This document shows, piece after piece, positions 51,827 through 61,675 of a stretch of 64,000 nt of DNA (position 1 is its first letter; the number at the start of each line of letters is the position of its first letter). A model generated the notes under the pieces. That model saw nothing but the letters and a program-made list of their open reading frames with translations. It ran no database searches and was not told where the DNA came from. Source of the DNA: Xanthomonas citri pv. mangiferaeindicae (GTDB taxonomy: Bacteria > Pseudomonadota > Gammaproteobacteria > Xanthomonadales > Xanthomonadaceae); NCBI GenBank assembly GCA_002240395.1, contig CP016836.1, positions 3,720,001 to 3,784,000 on the forward strand. The letters run 5' to 3'. The translations under genes were made by a program, and so were the position numbers.

Positions 51827-52095
51827 CTGGGTCTCCGATCGAATTGGGGGGATGGCGCGGCGCGAGCGCGATGCGAGTCGCGGGCCGATCGTCCAGGCGG
51901 GCAATGACTGCGCGTGGCCGTGGAGCGATGGGGGCTACCCTAGAGGCCGGTCGGGCAAGGACACGTGACGCGCGAGCGACGATCTTGTGAAAGCGCGTCA
52001 GCGACCTCTGTGGTCTGCGCCCGTTGACGAAGCACGCCTGCACTGGCCATGGGCACATTGCCCGACACGCCCTTTCATCGATCGCCGTTCTGGAC

Positions 52096-52791
52096 ATGCC
52101 AGCCGCCCATCTCGACCCCGCCCCCCAAACGCGCCCACCGCACATCCGCCACGCGCATCCCTGGCGGGTCACCGTCGTCGCCTGCCTGGCGGTCACCGTG
52201 CTGACCGGCCTGGCGGGCGCGATGGTGCCGACCGTCAAAGCAACAGACCTTTACTTGACACTGGGCCCGTTGCTGATGGTGCTCGTGATGCTGATCGGCG
52301 CAATGGTGGCGGCGTTGCCCGGCACGGCCGTCATCGCAATCGTCGCCTGATGGGTCGGCATCCGCCGCTGGGGCTATGCGCTGGTGGTGTGCGCGAGCGC
52401 CCACCTTGCATTTGTCGCCTTCCTGGCCGGCTACAGCCTGTCCTTGTACGACGCGCCAGGCGCCCATCGGCGAGCGGCCGCGCAAGCGGAGATGATCGAT
52501 CCGACACACGCGCACCGGGCGCGGCTGCAGTCTGCTATCGCACGCCAGGATGTCGCGGCGTCGCAGAGGGCCCCAGGCCCCTTGCAAGCCGACCAGGATC
52601 GACGCGCGATCGGCCTGCTGGCGGCTGGACGGACGACGATGCGAACTGCGCGCACGCGCCAATCCGATGCGATGGATCGAACGGATCCTGCCGAAGCCCT
52701 GCACCTGTGGTCGCGCGACACCGCGGCCCCGGCCGAGACACGGCCGGGGCCTGCGCCTCAACCTGCGGCGTCCGCCTTCGGCAGCGCGTAA
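52096..52791 (+). pseudogene. small membrane protein gene interrupted by an in-frame TGA
   Basis: From the ATG at 52096 (MPAAHLDPAP...) the frame encodes two transmembrane helices (VVACLAVTVLTGLAGAMV and LGPLLMVLVMLIGAMVAAL), then TGA at 52348-52350. The same frame continues with WVGIRRWGYALVVCASAHLAFVAFLAGYSLSLY, an obvious third helix, and a hydrophilic tail to 52791. The stop lies between two codons of a loop, right before WVGIRRW, as if TGG had become TGA. Its 3' end overlaps the convergent S9 peptidase gene by 34 bases. I do not recognise the family. Confidence 0.65.
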
Positions 52792-54803
52792 TCGAGCTGG
52801 TAAGCCGGCGGCTCGCCGCCCGGCCCGGTCAAATAGTGGGTCATCCATTGCACCAGGCGCAGCGAGTAGTCGTAGCGCGAAGCGCCGCGACTGTTGCCGT
52901 GGCCTTCACCTGGATACAGCACCAGGCGCACCGGGGCCTGGCCGGCCAGCTTGAGGTACCGGTAGAGCATGTAGGACTGCATCACCGGCACGCGCGGGTC
53001 GGCTTCGCCGTGCAGGATCAGCGTCGGGGTGCGCGACTTTTGCGCGTGCGTGATCGGGCTGGCCTGGCGGTACATCTCCGGGCTCTCCCACGGCCAGGTC
53101 TGCATGTGCACCTGGTACTGCTCGCGCGGGATGTCGCCGGTGGTGACCAGGCTGGCCTGATCCGAGATGCCGACGAACATCACTGACGCGGCGAAGCGCT
53201 CGCTGTAGTAGGTGGCGCCCCAAGCGCTGGCGTAGCCGCCGTAGGAGCCTCCGGTGATGCCGACTTTGTCGCGGTCCACCAGGCCGATGTCGACCAGGTG
53301 ATCCACGCCGTCGACCAGGTCGTCGAACTCTTCCATGCCCGGCCGGCCGTGGTCGAGCTTGGAGAACGCCACGCCGCGCCCGGTGCTGGCGCGGTAGTTG
53401 GGGAAGAACGAAGCGAAGCCTTGCGCGGCCAGCGTCTGCGCCGGCTGTGCGTAGCTGTTGAGCCAACCGTTGACGTTGTGCGACTCGGGGCCGCCGTGGA
53501 CGACCACCACCAGCGGCACCCGCGCATTGCCCCGGCGCTCGAGCGGATGCACCAGCAGGCCTTCCAGTTCCAGGCCATCGCGCGCGGTGTAGCGCACCAC
53601 CTCCTGCCGCGCCAGACGCACGTCGGCGAGCCACGGGTTGCTGTCGGTCAGCCGCCGCGCTTCGGCGCTGCCGGCGGCCAGGTGAAAGACCTCGGACGGG
53701 TGCGCCGGCGTGCTGCCGACCAGGGCGATGTCGCCGGTGCGCGCCACGCTCAGGCCCATGTGTACGGGGCCTGCGGCCGGCAGCAGGGTGCGCTGGCCCG
53801 TGCCGTCCACGGCGATCTCGGCCAGCCGGCTCTGTACACCCTCCTGGCTCAGGAACACCAGCGTCGACGCATCGCGCCAGCCGACATGCCAGACGTGGCC
53901 TTCGAGTCCGGGCAGCAGATCGCGCTGCGCGCCGCCGGTCTTGCCGACCACGGTCAGCCGGCCTTCGCTCGGATCGTTCGCGTCGGCAGCCGAGATGATT
54001 GCCAGGTGCTCACCATCCGGGCTCCAGGCGATTTCGCCGAGCTTGCCGGGGTTGTCCACGCGGCCCAGTTCGCGGCCCTCGACCGAATAGATGCGCACGC
54101 GCGCGTCGACCATCATGTCGTCGGTGAGTTGGCGCGGGGCCACGACCACCGCCAGCCGGTCGCCGGCCGGGCTCCAGCGCACGGTGCGCACGCTGCCCTC
54201 GATCGCGAGCTTGCGCGGCGATGCGCTGCCGCCCAGGTCGGCGATCCACACCTCGACCGGGCGCCAGTCCTCCTCGTAGACCTTCTGCGAGAAGCCCTGC
54301 TCGCGCAGCTGCTTGCGCGTTGCATCCTCCGGCTGCGCGGCCAGCAGTACGGCGCGGCGGCCGTCGGGCGAAAGATCGAAACTGCTGATGTCGCCGCTCA
54401 GGTGCGCAACCGCGGTCGATTCGCCGCCACGCAGTGGGATCGTGTACAGCCGCCGGGTCGCGTCGCCTTCGCGCTTGCTCAGATAAGCGATCGACTGCCC
54501 ATCGGGCAGCCAGCGCGGTGCGGACACATCCACCTGCCCGGTCACGAATCCACGGTCACGGCCTGCGCGGTCCACTACGTGCAACTCGCTGCGCGCCGGA
54601 CCATCGGGATCTTTGCCCAAGGTGCGCGGCACCGACAGGACGTAGGCCACTTCGCTGCCGTCTGGGCTGATCGCGGCCTGGTTCGCGGCCCGCGTCTGCG
54701 CCACCTGTTCGAGCGTCATGCCCGCGCTCTGGCGCGCGGCGACGGCCGGCGTCCCGGTCGCCAGCACCAGCGCGCAGGCGATCCCCATGATCCAACGTTG
54801 CAT
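52758..54803 (-). CDS. exported prolyl oligopeptidase family (S9) peptidase
   Basis: The product is 681 residues with a signal peptide (MQRWIMGIACALVLATGTPAVA). A beta-propeller (about 60-380, with repeated WSPDG/LSPDG segments) precedes the alpha/beta hydrolase domain. Ser520 (GGSYGGY), Asp602 (HGEADPRVP) and His635 (GEGHGN) form the triad. Such enzymes cleave short peptides, often after proline or as acylaminoacyl peptidases. Exported placement fits a peptide-scavenging role. Confidence 0.93.
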   Translation of the reverse strand: MQRWIMGIACALVLATGTPAVAARQSAGMTLEQVAQTRAANQAAISPDGSEVAYVLSVPRTLGKDPDGPARSELHVVDRAGRDRGFVTGQVDVSAPRWLPDGQSIAYLSKREGDATRRLYTIPLRGGESTAVAHLSGDISSFDLSPDGRRAVLLAAQPEDATRKQLREQGFSQKVYEEDWRPVEVWIADLGGSASPRKLAIEGSVRTVRWSPAGDRLAVVVAPRQLTDDMMVDARVRIYSVEGRELGRVDNPGKLGEIAWSPDGEHLAIISAADANDPSEGRLTVVGKTGGAQRDLLPGLEGHVWHVGWRDASTLVFLSQEGVQSRLAEIAVDGTGQRTLLPAAGPVHMGLSVARTGDIALVGSTPAHPSEVFHLAAGSAEARRLTDSNPWLADVRLARQEVVRYTARDGLELEGLLVHPLERRGNARVPLVVVVHGGPESHNVNGWLNSYAQPAQTLAAQGFASFFPNYRASTGRGVAFSKLDHGRPGMEEFDDLVDGVDHLVDIGLVDRDKVGITGGSYGGYASAWGATYYSERFAASVMFVGISDQASLVTTGDIPREQYQVHMQTWPWESPEMYRQASPITHAQKSRTPTLILHGEADPRVPVMQSYMLYRYLKLAGQAPVRLVLYPGEGHGNSRGASRYDYSLRLVQWMTHYLTGPGGEPPAYQLDYALPKADAAG

Positions 54804-54934
54804 TCGGGTTCCCCGATCGAAAGACAGCCCCGGACTTTGACCGGCTTCGGCGGGGGCGCAACGGCGCGCGGGCCGAGCGGCATCGAGACGCCAGACGAAG
54901 CCGCGCCTGTCCGCCACGCGCGCCCCATTCGACG

Positions 54935-55258
54935 CTATCGCAGGCGCCCGACAGCGGCCAGATGGCGCTCTCGCATCAGAAGGAATGCGGGCAAGGCGAG
55001 CGAAGGGCCGACAACCAGGCATCCAAGTGGAAGCCACAGCCTGCGCATCTGGATCCGCCGCCCTTCGGCAACGATCAGCACGATGACGACGATTCCAGAC
55101 ACGAGCACATCCGCCCAGGCGAATGCGGAAACAGGGCTCGCCATTGCTTCAGACATCAATAGCGGAACATCGAGGCCATACTGTGCAAGCCACGGCAGGA
55201 ACCGCGAGAGCGGAAGCACAGCGCCCAACACGCACAGCGCGAGATAGATCAATTGCAT
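54935..55258 (-). CDS. DUF2834 membrane protein
   Basis: The product is 107 residues with three hydrophobic segments. AFAWADVLVSGIVVIVLIVAEGRRIQMRRLWLPLGCL is the characteristic DUF2834 block with its FAW and EGRR...RRLWLP signatures. Function unknown. Its direction is the same as the S9 gene upstream but with a 131-base gap. Confidence 0.85.
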   Translation of the reverse strand: MQLIYLALCVLGAVLPLSRFLPWLAQYGLDVPLLMSEAMASPVSAFAWADVLVSGIVVIVLIVAEGRRIQMRRLWLPLGCLVVGPSLALPAFLLMRERHLAAVGRLR

Positions 55259-55348
55259 GCTGCGTCTCCCCGTGTCCTCATCCGCGGAAAATACAAGCCG
55301 CCTATCTCCAAGCTTCCCATGCGCTGACCCGCGACGTGGGTCACATCG

Positions 55349-56158
55349 CTAGGGCGTGCGCGCGGCCATCGTCCTGTGCCGCACCACGCGCGCGGCGATA
55401 CGCACAAACACCTCCGGCAACAACGCGCGCACCTGTTCGGGCACCCGCGCCACGAGCGCCTCGGCCTCCAATGCCGGCAACGGCCCGCGCCAAGCAAATG
55501 CAACCCGGTTGCTCATCTTCGGCTCGTCGACTACCAGCACCTGCGTCTGGCCGAAGGCCTGCCGCAGCCGGGCCACATGCGTCTCGGGATCGCGCACGTA
55601 CAGATTGCAGGCCAGCACGCCGTCGGCGACCAGCGCGTCACGACAGGCGTCGTAGAACGCCTGGCTCGACAGTGCCGCCGGAATGCCGTGCTCGTCGTAG
55701 CCGTCGACCAACAGCAGGTCGAAACGGGCCGGACGCGACGCCACGAACCGCGCGCCGTCATCGATCACGACTTCCAGTCGTGCGTCGTCGGCCGGCACGC
55801 CGAACTCCGTGCGCAGCGCGACCACGTGGGGGTTGTTCTCGACCACCTCGATCCGCGCGTCCGGCAGGTGGCGATAGGCGAACTTGGCCTGCGAACCGCC
55901 ACCCAGGCCGATCATGCCCAGCATCGCCGGTGCCGGCTGCCATAGCAGCGCGGCGAACATGGTGCGCGTGTAGTCGACCAACAGCCGATCGGGATCGCCG
56001 CTGACCATGCGGCTCTGCGTCTGCCGCCGCACGAACTGCAGCGAGGTGAAGCCGTCATGCCGGCGCACGTACGGCCGCTTGGGTGCGCCGCGGCCGCGCC
56101 AATGCGCCAGCCATCGCGCCCACCACGGCGCCCCGCCGGTGTCGTCCCCCTGCCCCAT
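55349..56158 (-). CDS. spermidine synthase-like methyltransferase-fold protein
   Basis: The product is 269 residues. IGLGGGSQAKFAYRHLPDARIEVVENNP is the nucleotide-binding Rossmann motif, DDARLEVVIDDGARFV and FDLLLVDGYDEHGIPAALSSQAFYDACRDAL are later family blocks. It resembles spermidine synthase-type aminopropyltransferases found in many proteobacteria without polyamine genes nearby. Whether it makes polyamines is open. The 5'-nucleotidase gene lies eight bases upstream of its start, so they form one unit. Confidence 0.85.
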   Translation of the reverse strand: MGQGDDTGGAPWWARWLAHWRGRGAPKRPYVRRHDGFTSLQFVRRQTQSRMVSGDPDRLLVDYTRTMFAALLWQPAPAMLGMIGLGGGSQAKFAYRHLPDARIEVVENNPHVVALRTEFGVPADDARLEVVIDDGARFVASRPARFDLLLVDGYDEHGIPAALSSQAFYDACRDALVADGVLACNLYVRDPETHVARLRQAFGQTQVLVVDEPKMSNRVAFAWRGPLPALEAEALVARVPEQVRALLPEVFVRIAARVVRHRTMAARTP

Positions 56159-56166
56159 GCCGGCGC

Positions 56167-57081
56167 TCAGCGGTTGGACCAGCCGTGCGGCACATGCCCG
56201 GCGGCGACGTGCGGCCGCGCCGAATCGATGTTGTGCTGCGAATCGTCGAAGAAGATGTCCGCCCCGAACGCATCCAGGAACGGCCCCTTCGGCCGCCCAC
56301 CGAGGAACAGCGCCTCGTCCAGGCGCACGCCCCAGGCGCGCAGCGTGCGGATGACCCGTTCGTGCGCCGGTGCTGAGCGCGCAGTGACCAAGGCCGTGCG
56401 GATCGGCGCGTCCTTGCCGGCCGGGTACGCCGCCTGCAGGTCGTGCAGCGCGGCCAGGAACCCACGGAACGGGCCGCCGGTCATTTCCTCGCGCGCACGC
56501 TCGCGCTCGTGCTTGTGGAACGCGTCAAGGCCACCTTCTTGCGACAGACGCTCGCCTTCGTCGCCAAAGATCACCGCATCGCCGTCGAATGCGATCCGCA
56601 ACTGATCGTTACGATGCGCCGGCGCGCGGGCCGGGATGATCGTCGCCGCCGCGATGCCGTTCTCCAGCGCCCGTCGCACCGAATCGGGATTGGCCGACAG
56701 GAACAACTGCGTGCCGAACGGCTTGATGTAGGGCCAGGTCGGCTCGCCTGAGGTGAAGGTCGCCCGGGTGATCCCCAGGTTGTGGTGCTGGATCGAATTG
56801 AAGATCCGCAAGCCCGTATCGGCCGAATTGCGCGACAGCAGGATCACCTCCACGCGCGGGGCATCGGGCGGCGCATCGACGTTCAGCGCCAGCAGCTTGC
56901 GGACCAGGGGAAATGCGATCCCCGGCTCCAATACGTCGTCCTCGTGCGCCCGCTGGTGCTCGGCGTAGGCCTCGATCCCCTCGCTCTCGAACAGCGTGTG
57001 GCTGTCCTCGAGATCGAACAATGCCCGCGAGGAGATCGCGACGGTCAGTGTGGGAACGAAGGTGTCGGGCATGAAAGGCAT
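56167..57081 (-). CDS. 5'-nucleotidase (PF06189 type)
   Basis: The product is 304 residues. VAISSRALFDLEDSHTLFESEGIEAYAEHQ is the N-terminal family signature, VILLSRNSADTGLRIFNSI and FDGDAVIFGDEGE follow, and FLGGRPKGPFLDAFGADIFFDDS carries the acidic pair of a HAD-like site. It should dephosphorylate nucleoside monophosphates. The gene ends eight bases before the spermidine synthase-like ATG, so they are probably cotranscribed. Confidence 0.85.
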   Translation of the reverse strand: MPFMPDTFVPTLTVAISSRALFDLEDSHTLFESEGIEAYAEHQRAHEDDVLEPGIAFPLVRKLLALNVDAPPDAPRVEVILLSRNSADTGLRIFNSIQHHNLGITRATFTSGEPTWPYIKPFGTQLFLSANPDSVRRALENGIAAATIIPARAPAHRNDQLRIAFDGDAVIFGDEGERLSQEGGLDAFHKHERERAREEMTGGPFRGFLAALHDLQAAYPAGKDAPIRTALVTARSAPAHERVIRTLRAWGVRLDEALFLGGRPKGPFLDAFGADIFFDDSQHNIDSARPHVAAGHVPHGWSNR

Positions 57082-57424
57082 TCGCGCAACGGAAGGGCGG
57101 GCCCGCTCCCTGCCGCCGGGCATGGCGCCCTGCGACCGAGGCGGATCTGATGGGCGCGGCGGCGCGCCGTATCGGCCTGCACCGTGTACGGGCCGACCGC
57201 GGATTATGCCAGTGCCGCGTAACCGGCGCCGTGTGGACGTAGGCGTCGCCAGACACGGCCCCCTTGCGTCCTGTCGGCCACCGTTGACCCACCGCTCCGC
57301 CGGTCCAGTATCCGTGCGACGGCGACCTGCACGAGGCCCTTAACGCCGTCTTCAGGGCACTCACACCGTGGCCTAACTGCAGATCGATAGCCTCATCGCA
57401 GCCGAACAGGAGTGTTCAGATCCC
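57082..57424. other. intergenic region, 343 bp, no gene seen
   Basis: It separates the divergent 5'-nucleotidase and lipoprotein genes. No recognisable frame, repeat or strong hairpin is visible. An AGGAG sits 13 bases before the lipoprotein start. Confidence 0.5.
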
Positions 57425-57859
57425 ATGTTTAGGAAGACGACGATGACGACCGCACTGTCATTCGCACTGATCGCGTGCTCGTCAACCGGCGCCCCGCCCG
57501 GCGCCCACATCCCTTCGGCGACAGATCTTCAGCTTCTCACCTTGCCGCGCGATCCCGACGCCGTGGCGCTCACCGCACAGATGACCGGCACCCTCGCTGC
57601 AGAGGATGGCTGCGTTGTGGTGCGGACGTCCGATGCGACGTTGCGCGTAGCGCTGCCGCACACATTCGCACTGTGGCTGCACGACGGCGTTGCGCTCGGC
57701 GTCCGCGATACGACAAACCAGCAACGCTTCCGTTTCGGAACCCGGGTTGTCCTTGGCGGCGGCCTCGTCGACGTATTGCCCGGCTACGTCGACGCATCTG
57801 CAAGTACGAGGTGTCCACCCCCCTACTTCGCGATCAGTGACGTACGGCCGGAGACATAG
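57425..57859 (+). CDS. small lipoprotein of unknown function
   Basis: The product is 144 residues with a lipobox (ALIAC, Cys about 18). The mature part contains TGTLAAEDGCVVVRTSDATLRVALPH, two cysteines and a C-terminal tail STRCPPPYFAISDVRPET. AGGAG lies 13 bases upstream, so the start is less sure; an in-frame ATG at 57443 is an alternative. The secreted S1 protease gene begins 26 bases after its stop, so the two may be cotranscribed. I do not recognise the family. Confidence 0.7.
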   Translation: MFRKTTMTTALSFALIACSSTGAPPGAHIPSATDLQLLTLPRDPDAVALTAQMTGTLAAEDGCVVVRTSDATLRVALPHTFALWLHDGVALGVRDTTNQQRFRFGTRVVLGGGLVDVLPGYVDASASTRCPPPYFAISDVRPET

Positions 57860-57885
57860 CTTCAACCCAGTCCATGGAGGACGAC

Positions 57886-59022
57886 ATGATGAAGACCTGT
57901 GTGCTAGCGGCAATGCTGAGTGCGTGTCTGGGAATGGCAGGACAGTCCACTGCACAATTCCGGCCCCCTATTCTAGATCCTGTCGTGGCGTCTTACGCGC
58001 AGGACCATGGCGTATCGACGTCGGAGGCAAAACGAAGACTCTCCCAACTGGAAGTAATCTCCGATCTCGAACGCAGACTCATCGCGGAAATCCCCGATCA
58101 GTTCGGTGGTTTGCGAGTCGTCCACCAGCCAACGTTCCGCGTAGAGGTCTTTCTGACCCACACACCCGCCGCAGTGCTTTCGCGATTCACGCGCGACCCG
58201 ATGTTCGAAGCAGTCCAGACACCCCGATCTCTGGAGCTTCTGCGCAGCGCCCAGATCGAGTTGTCTGAGCGCCTGCACGCTGCCGGCGTCCAGCACGAAT
58301 CCGGCATCGAGGTAGAGAAAGCGGAGCTCGACTTTTATGTGCTCGACACCCAAAAGTCTGCCGCGATCGCTGTCGCGGAACTCGCTGCGGTGCCGTATGC
58401 GAACCTTCGGCAAGTATCAGGCTTCATCCAGACCACAGCGACGATCCAGGGCGGCCGGCAAGTGTCGGGCAGCACGCAGAACTGCACCAGCGGCTTCAAC
58501 GTGGTCCACGCGACCAGCGGGCTGCGCGGCGTCACGACCGCGGGCCACTGCGACAACACGCTGTCCTACAGTGGCACCACGCTCGCGTTTCAGGGTGAAC
58601 TGAACCAAGGCTCCGATGATTTCCAGTGGAATCGCCACGCAAGCTCGACCTATCCCAACCAGATCTATATTGGAAGCGGCCTCCACACCATCACCGCAAG
58701 CCTCGCCTCCTCCGGACTGCCGCTGGGATGGACGGTGTGCAAGTATGGGATCAGTGGGGGCTACCGTTGCGGCGAGATCGCAGACAAGAATGCGCAATCC
58801 AACTACAACGGCCAGATCGGCACATACATTCGGGTCCGCAACGCCAGCAATCTGCCCCTGTCGATTGCGGGCGACAGCGGTGGCCCGGTGTTCGGGACCA
58901 ATACGGCGTATGGCCTCATCCATGGTCGCGGCGCCAGCGGCACTGCCTTCGTCAACGACATGTACTTCATGCCGATCGAGCGGTTCTCAGGGCTGAACCT
59001 CTCGGTCGCGACCACGCCGTAG
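57886..59022 (+). CDS. secreted trypsin-like serine protease (S1), divergent from alpha-lytic type
   Basis: The precursor is 378 residues: a signal peptide (about 1-23), a prodomain (about 30-175) and a chymotrypsin-fold domain. His221 (GVTTAGHCD), Asp244 or Asp245 (QGSDDFQW) and Ser331 (IAGDSGGPVFG) form the triad. GGAGG precedes the ATG. It is distinct from the protease at 1547, with a different prodomain and only about the catalytic blocks in common, and its specificity cannot be predicted. It is preceded by the small lipoprotein gene. Confidence 0.9.
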   Translation: MMKTCVLAAMLSACLGMAGQSTAQFRPPILDPVVASYAQDHGVSTSEAKRRLSQLEVISDLERRLIAEIPDQFGGLRVVHQPTFRVEVFLTHTPAAVLSRFTRDPMFEAVQTPRSLELLRSAQIELSERLHAAGVQHESGIEVEKAELDFYVLDTQKSAAIAVAELAAVPYANLRQVSGFIQTTATIQGGRQVSGSTQNCTSGFNVVHATSGLRGVTTAGHCDNTLSYSGTTLAFQGELNQGSDDFQWNRHASSTYPNQIYIGSGLHTITASLASSGLPLGWTVCKYGISGGYRCGEIADKNAQSNYNGQIGTYIRVRNASNLPLSIAGDSGGPVFGTNTAYGLIHGRGASGTAFVNDMYFMPIERFSGLNLSVATTP

Positions 59023-59550
59023 CCTAGCCCGGGGCCGGAGCGCCCTGACCGCTCCAAAAGTCGGTCGTCACGACGGCCCGGATGAAGCGACATAGGCCGT
59101 GTTTGAGAGAAACACGGGGTTTGGTGAACGCGGCGCCCGTCCCATGCCCGGGACGGGCGTCGGTTTGCGACCCGCTTCGTCGTGAAAAGTCCGTCCCTGC
59201 ATCTCAGTCGCCCGCGGCCACACGATGGCCCGGACCGTTGCACCGGCTGCGCCAGATTACTGTGCGCCCCGGTCTGCTGCACTGCGCCATGAATGCAGGG
59301 CTTCGAAGGGGGCGTGCCGGCCCAAGCGTGACTGCCCTCGCATTCCGTGCATCCGACATTGACAACGTTGTCTTTCAAGAGGCACATGGCGATCGACATC
59401 TCCTTGTCCCGACCCCGTACCGGTTTCCGCTGCCCCCTGGATCGCAGGAGGCGGCGGAAAGGGCATCCGGTCGGCGCTGCGCTCCGCGATCGGCTCGCCG
59501 ATGGCGGCCGGGCGCTGGCTTCACTCGGCATCGGAAAGGGAGACTTCGTC
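59023..59550. other. intergenic region, 528 bp, with one strong hairpin
   Basis: A perfect 10-bp hairpin (CGCCCGTCCC at 59134-59143 with 59150-59159) lies downstream of the protease gene, followed by a short T-rich stretch; it may end that transcript. The rest should hold the chitinase promoter. No supported gene is present. Confidence 0.5.
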
Positions 59551-61608
59551 ATGATGCATCGCAGACTCGTCGCACTGTCGTTATGCCTGCTGGCCTCGGC
59601 CGGCATGGCCGCCAGCGCACAGGCACAAACCGCCGCCTGCGCGGGCGTTCCCGCATGGAACGCCAGCACCATCTACAACCCGGGCGACCGCCTGACCTAC
59701 CAGAACCGGCTCTACGAGGCGCGCACCCAGATCTGGAACGCGGCACCCGACTACTGCACCTCCTGCGGCTGGTATCAGGACCTGGGCGCCTGCAGCGGCG
59801 CCCCTGCCAATCAGCCACCGACCGTGGCGATCACCGCGCCCGCGCAAGGGGCGACATTCGCCACCGGCGCCTCGGTGACGATCACCGCCAATGCCAATGA
59901 CAACGATGGCACGATCGCCTCGGTGCAGTTCTTCCGCGGCGCGGTGTCGCTGGGGACCGACACCAGCGCGCCCTACGCGCTGACCTGGCAGAACGCGACC
60001 GCCGGCCAGCACGTGCTGACCGCGGTGGCCACCGACAACAAGGGCGCGACGACGACCTCCAGCGCTGTGACGATCACCGTCGGCGGCGGCACCGGCCCGG
60101 ACACCACCGCGCCCAGCGTGCCGACCGGCTTGCAGGCGACACAGCAGACGGCGGCCAGCATCACGCTGACCTGGGCCGCGTCGACCGACAACGTCGGCGG
60201 CAGCGGCATGGCCGGCTACGACGTCTATCGCAACGGCCAGATCGTCGGCTCGCCGACCACGCCCGGCTACACCGACAGCCCGCTGTCGGCCAACACCGCC
60301 TACACCTACCGGGTCCGCGCACGCGACCGCAGCGGCAACGCATCGGCCTCGTCGCCGGAGATCGTCGCGCGCACGACCGCGGCCAATGCCGGGGGCGACA
60401 AGCGGGTGATCGGCTACTTCACCCAGTGGGGCATTTACGGCCGCAACTACCGCGTGCGCGACATCGAGACCAGCGGCTCGGCCGCCCGCCTCACCCACAT
60501 CAACTACGCGTTCGGCAACGTGCGCAACAACCGCTGCGAGGTCGGCGTCACCCAGCCGGCCGATCCGAACACCGGGGCCGGCGGCGATGCATTCGCCGAC
60601 TACACCAAGGCGTTCTCGGCGGCCGAAAGCGTCGACGGTGTCGCCGACACCTGGGACCAGACGCTGCGCGGCAACTGGAACCAGCTGCGCAAGCTCAAGG
60701 CCCGCCACCCGGGATTGAAGGTGCTGATCTCGCTCGGCGGCTGGACCTGGTCGCGCGGATTCTCGCAGGCCGCGCGGCCGGAGAACCGGCAGGCGTTCGT
60801 GGCCTCGTGCATCGATGCCTACATCCGCGGCAACCTGCCAGTGACCGACGGTGCAGGTGGCGCTGCGGCGGCTGCCGGTGTGTTCGACGGCATCGACATC
60901 GACTGGGAGTATCCGGTGGCCTGCGGGATCGCCTGCGGCACGGCGGAGGACCGGCAGAACTTCACCGCGCTGCTGGCCGAATTCCGCCGCCAGCTCAACG
61001 CGGTGCGGCCGGGCTTGCTGCTGACAGTGGCCGTGGGTGCGGGTGTCGACAAGATCCGCGTCACCGACCCGAACCTCTACCACCCGTCGCTGGACTACAT
61101 CAATGTGATGACCTACGACTTCCACGGCGGCTGGGAGCCGCGCACCAACCACCACTCGGCGCTGTTCGCCTCCCCGAGCGATCCGTCCACGGGCGATGTG
61201 CGCCTGTACAACACCGACGATGCGATCCAGGCCTTCCTGGACCTCGGCGTGCCGGCGTCCAAGCTCAACCTCGGCATCGGTTACTACGGGCGTGGCTGGA
61301 CCAACGTCCCCAACGCCAACAACGGGCTGTACCAGACCGGCACCGCGGCGCCGGGCACGTACGAGGCCGGGATCGAGGACTGGAAGGTGCTCAAGACGCT
61401 CGGCTGGCCGCGCTTCGTCGATTCGACCGCGCGTGCGCAGTGGATCTACAACGGCACGACGTTCTGGTCGTTCGACGACCCGGCGCTGATCGCCGAAAAG
61501 ATGGCCTACGTGAAGGCGCAGGGCCTGGGCGGCGCGTTCTTCTGGGAGTTCAGCGGCGACGACAGCAGCGGCACGCTGACGCGGGCGATCGAGCAGGGCC
61601 TGCGCTGA
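59551..61608 (+). CDS. secreted multidomain chitinase (GH18)
   Basis: The product is 685 residues. A signal peptide (to about 26) is followed by a CBM5/12-type chitin-binding domain (about 33-82, WNASTIYNPGDRLTYQNRLYEA), a bacterial Ig-like domain (about 90-177), a fibronectin type III domain (about 187-275) and a GH18 barrel from about 285. The catalytic signature DGIDIDWE has D446, D449, D451 and E453 (acid). AAAGGGAGA precedes the ATG. It should degrade chitin outside the cell, for nutrition or fungal lysis. Confidence 0.95.
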   Translation: MMHRRLVALSLCLLASAGMAASAQAQTAACAGVPAWNASTIYNPGDRLTYQNRLYEARTQIWNAAPDYCTSCGWYQDLGACSGAPANQPPTVAITAPAQGATFATGASVTITANANDNDGTIASVQFFRGAVSLGTDTSAPYALTWQNATAGQHVLTAVATDNKGATTTSSAVTITVGGGTGPDTTAPSVPTGLQATQQTAASITLTWAASTDNVGGSGMAGYDVYRNGQIVGSPTTPGYTDSPLSANTAYTYRVRARDRSGNASASSPEIVARTTAANAGGDKRVIGYFTQWGIYGRNYRVRDIETSGSAARLTHINYAFGNVRNNRCEVGVTQPADPNTGAGGDAFADYTKAFSAAESVDGVADTWDQTLRGNWNQLRKLKARHPGLKVLISLGGWTWSRGFSQAARPENRQAFVASCIDAYIRGNLPVTDGAGGAAAAAGVFDGIDIDWEYPVACGIACGTAEDRQNFTALLAEFRRQLNAVRPGLLLTVAVGAGVDKIRVTDPNLYHPSLDYINVMTYDFHGGWEPRTNHHSALFASPSDPSTGDVRLYNTDDAIQAFLDLGVPASKLNLGIGYYGRGWTNVPNANNGLYQTGTAAPGTYEAGIEDWKVLKTLGWPRFVDSTARAQWIYNGTTFWSFDDPALIAEKMAYVKAQGLGGAFFWEFSGDDSSGTLTRAIEQGLR

Positions 61609-61675
61609 GTCCGTCTCCGGCGGGTCCAGGGATGGACTCGCCGGACCACGTGGGCGCACTGGGCGCCCGCGCGGC

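Noticed and set aside
52348..52350. TGA as selenocysteine codon
   Set aside because: No selenocysteine insertion stem-loop or selenium-enzyme context is visible and the next residue is Trp in a membrane protein; a W-to-stop mutation is simpler.
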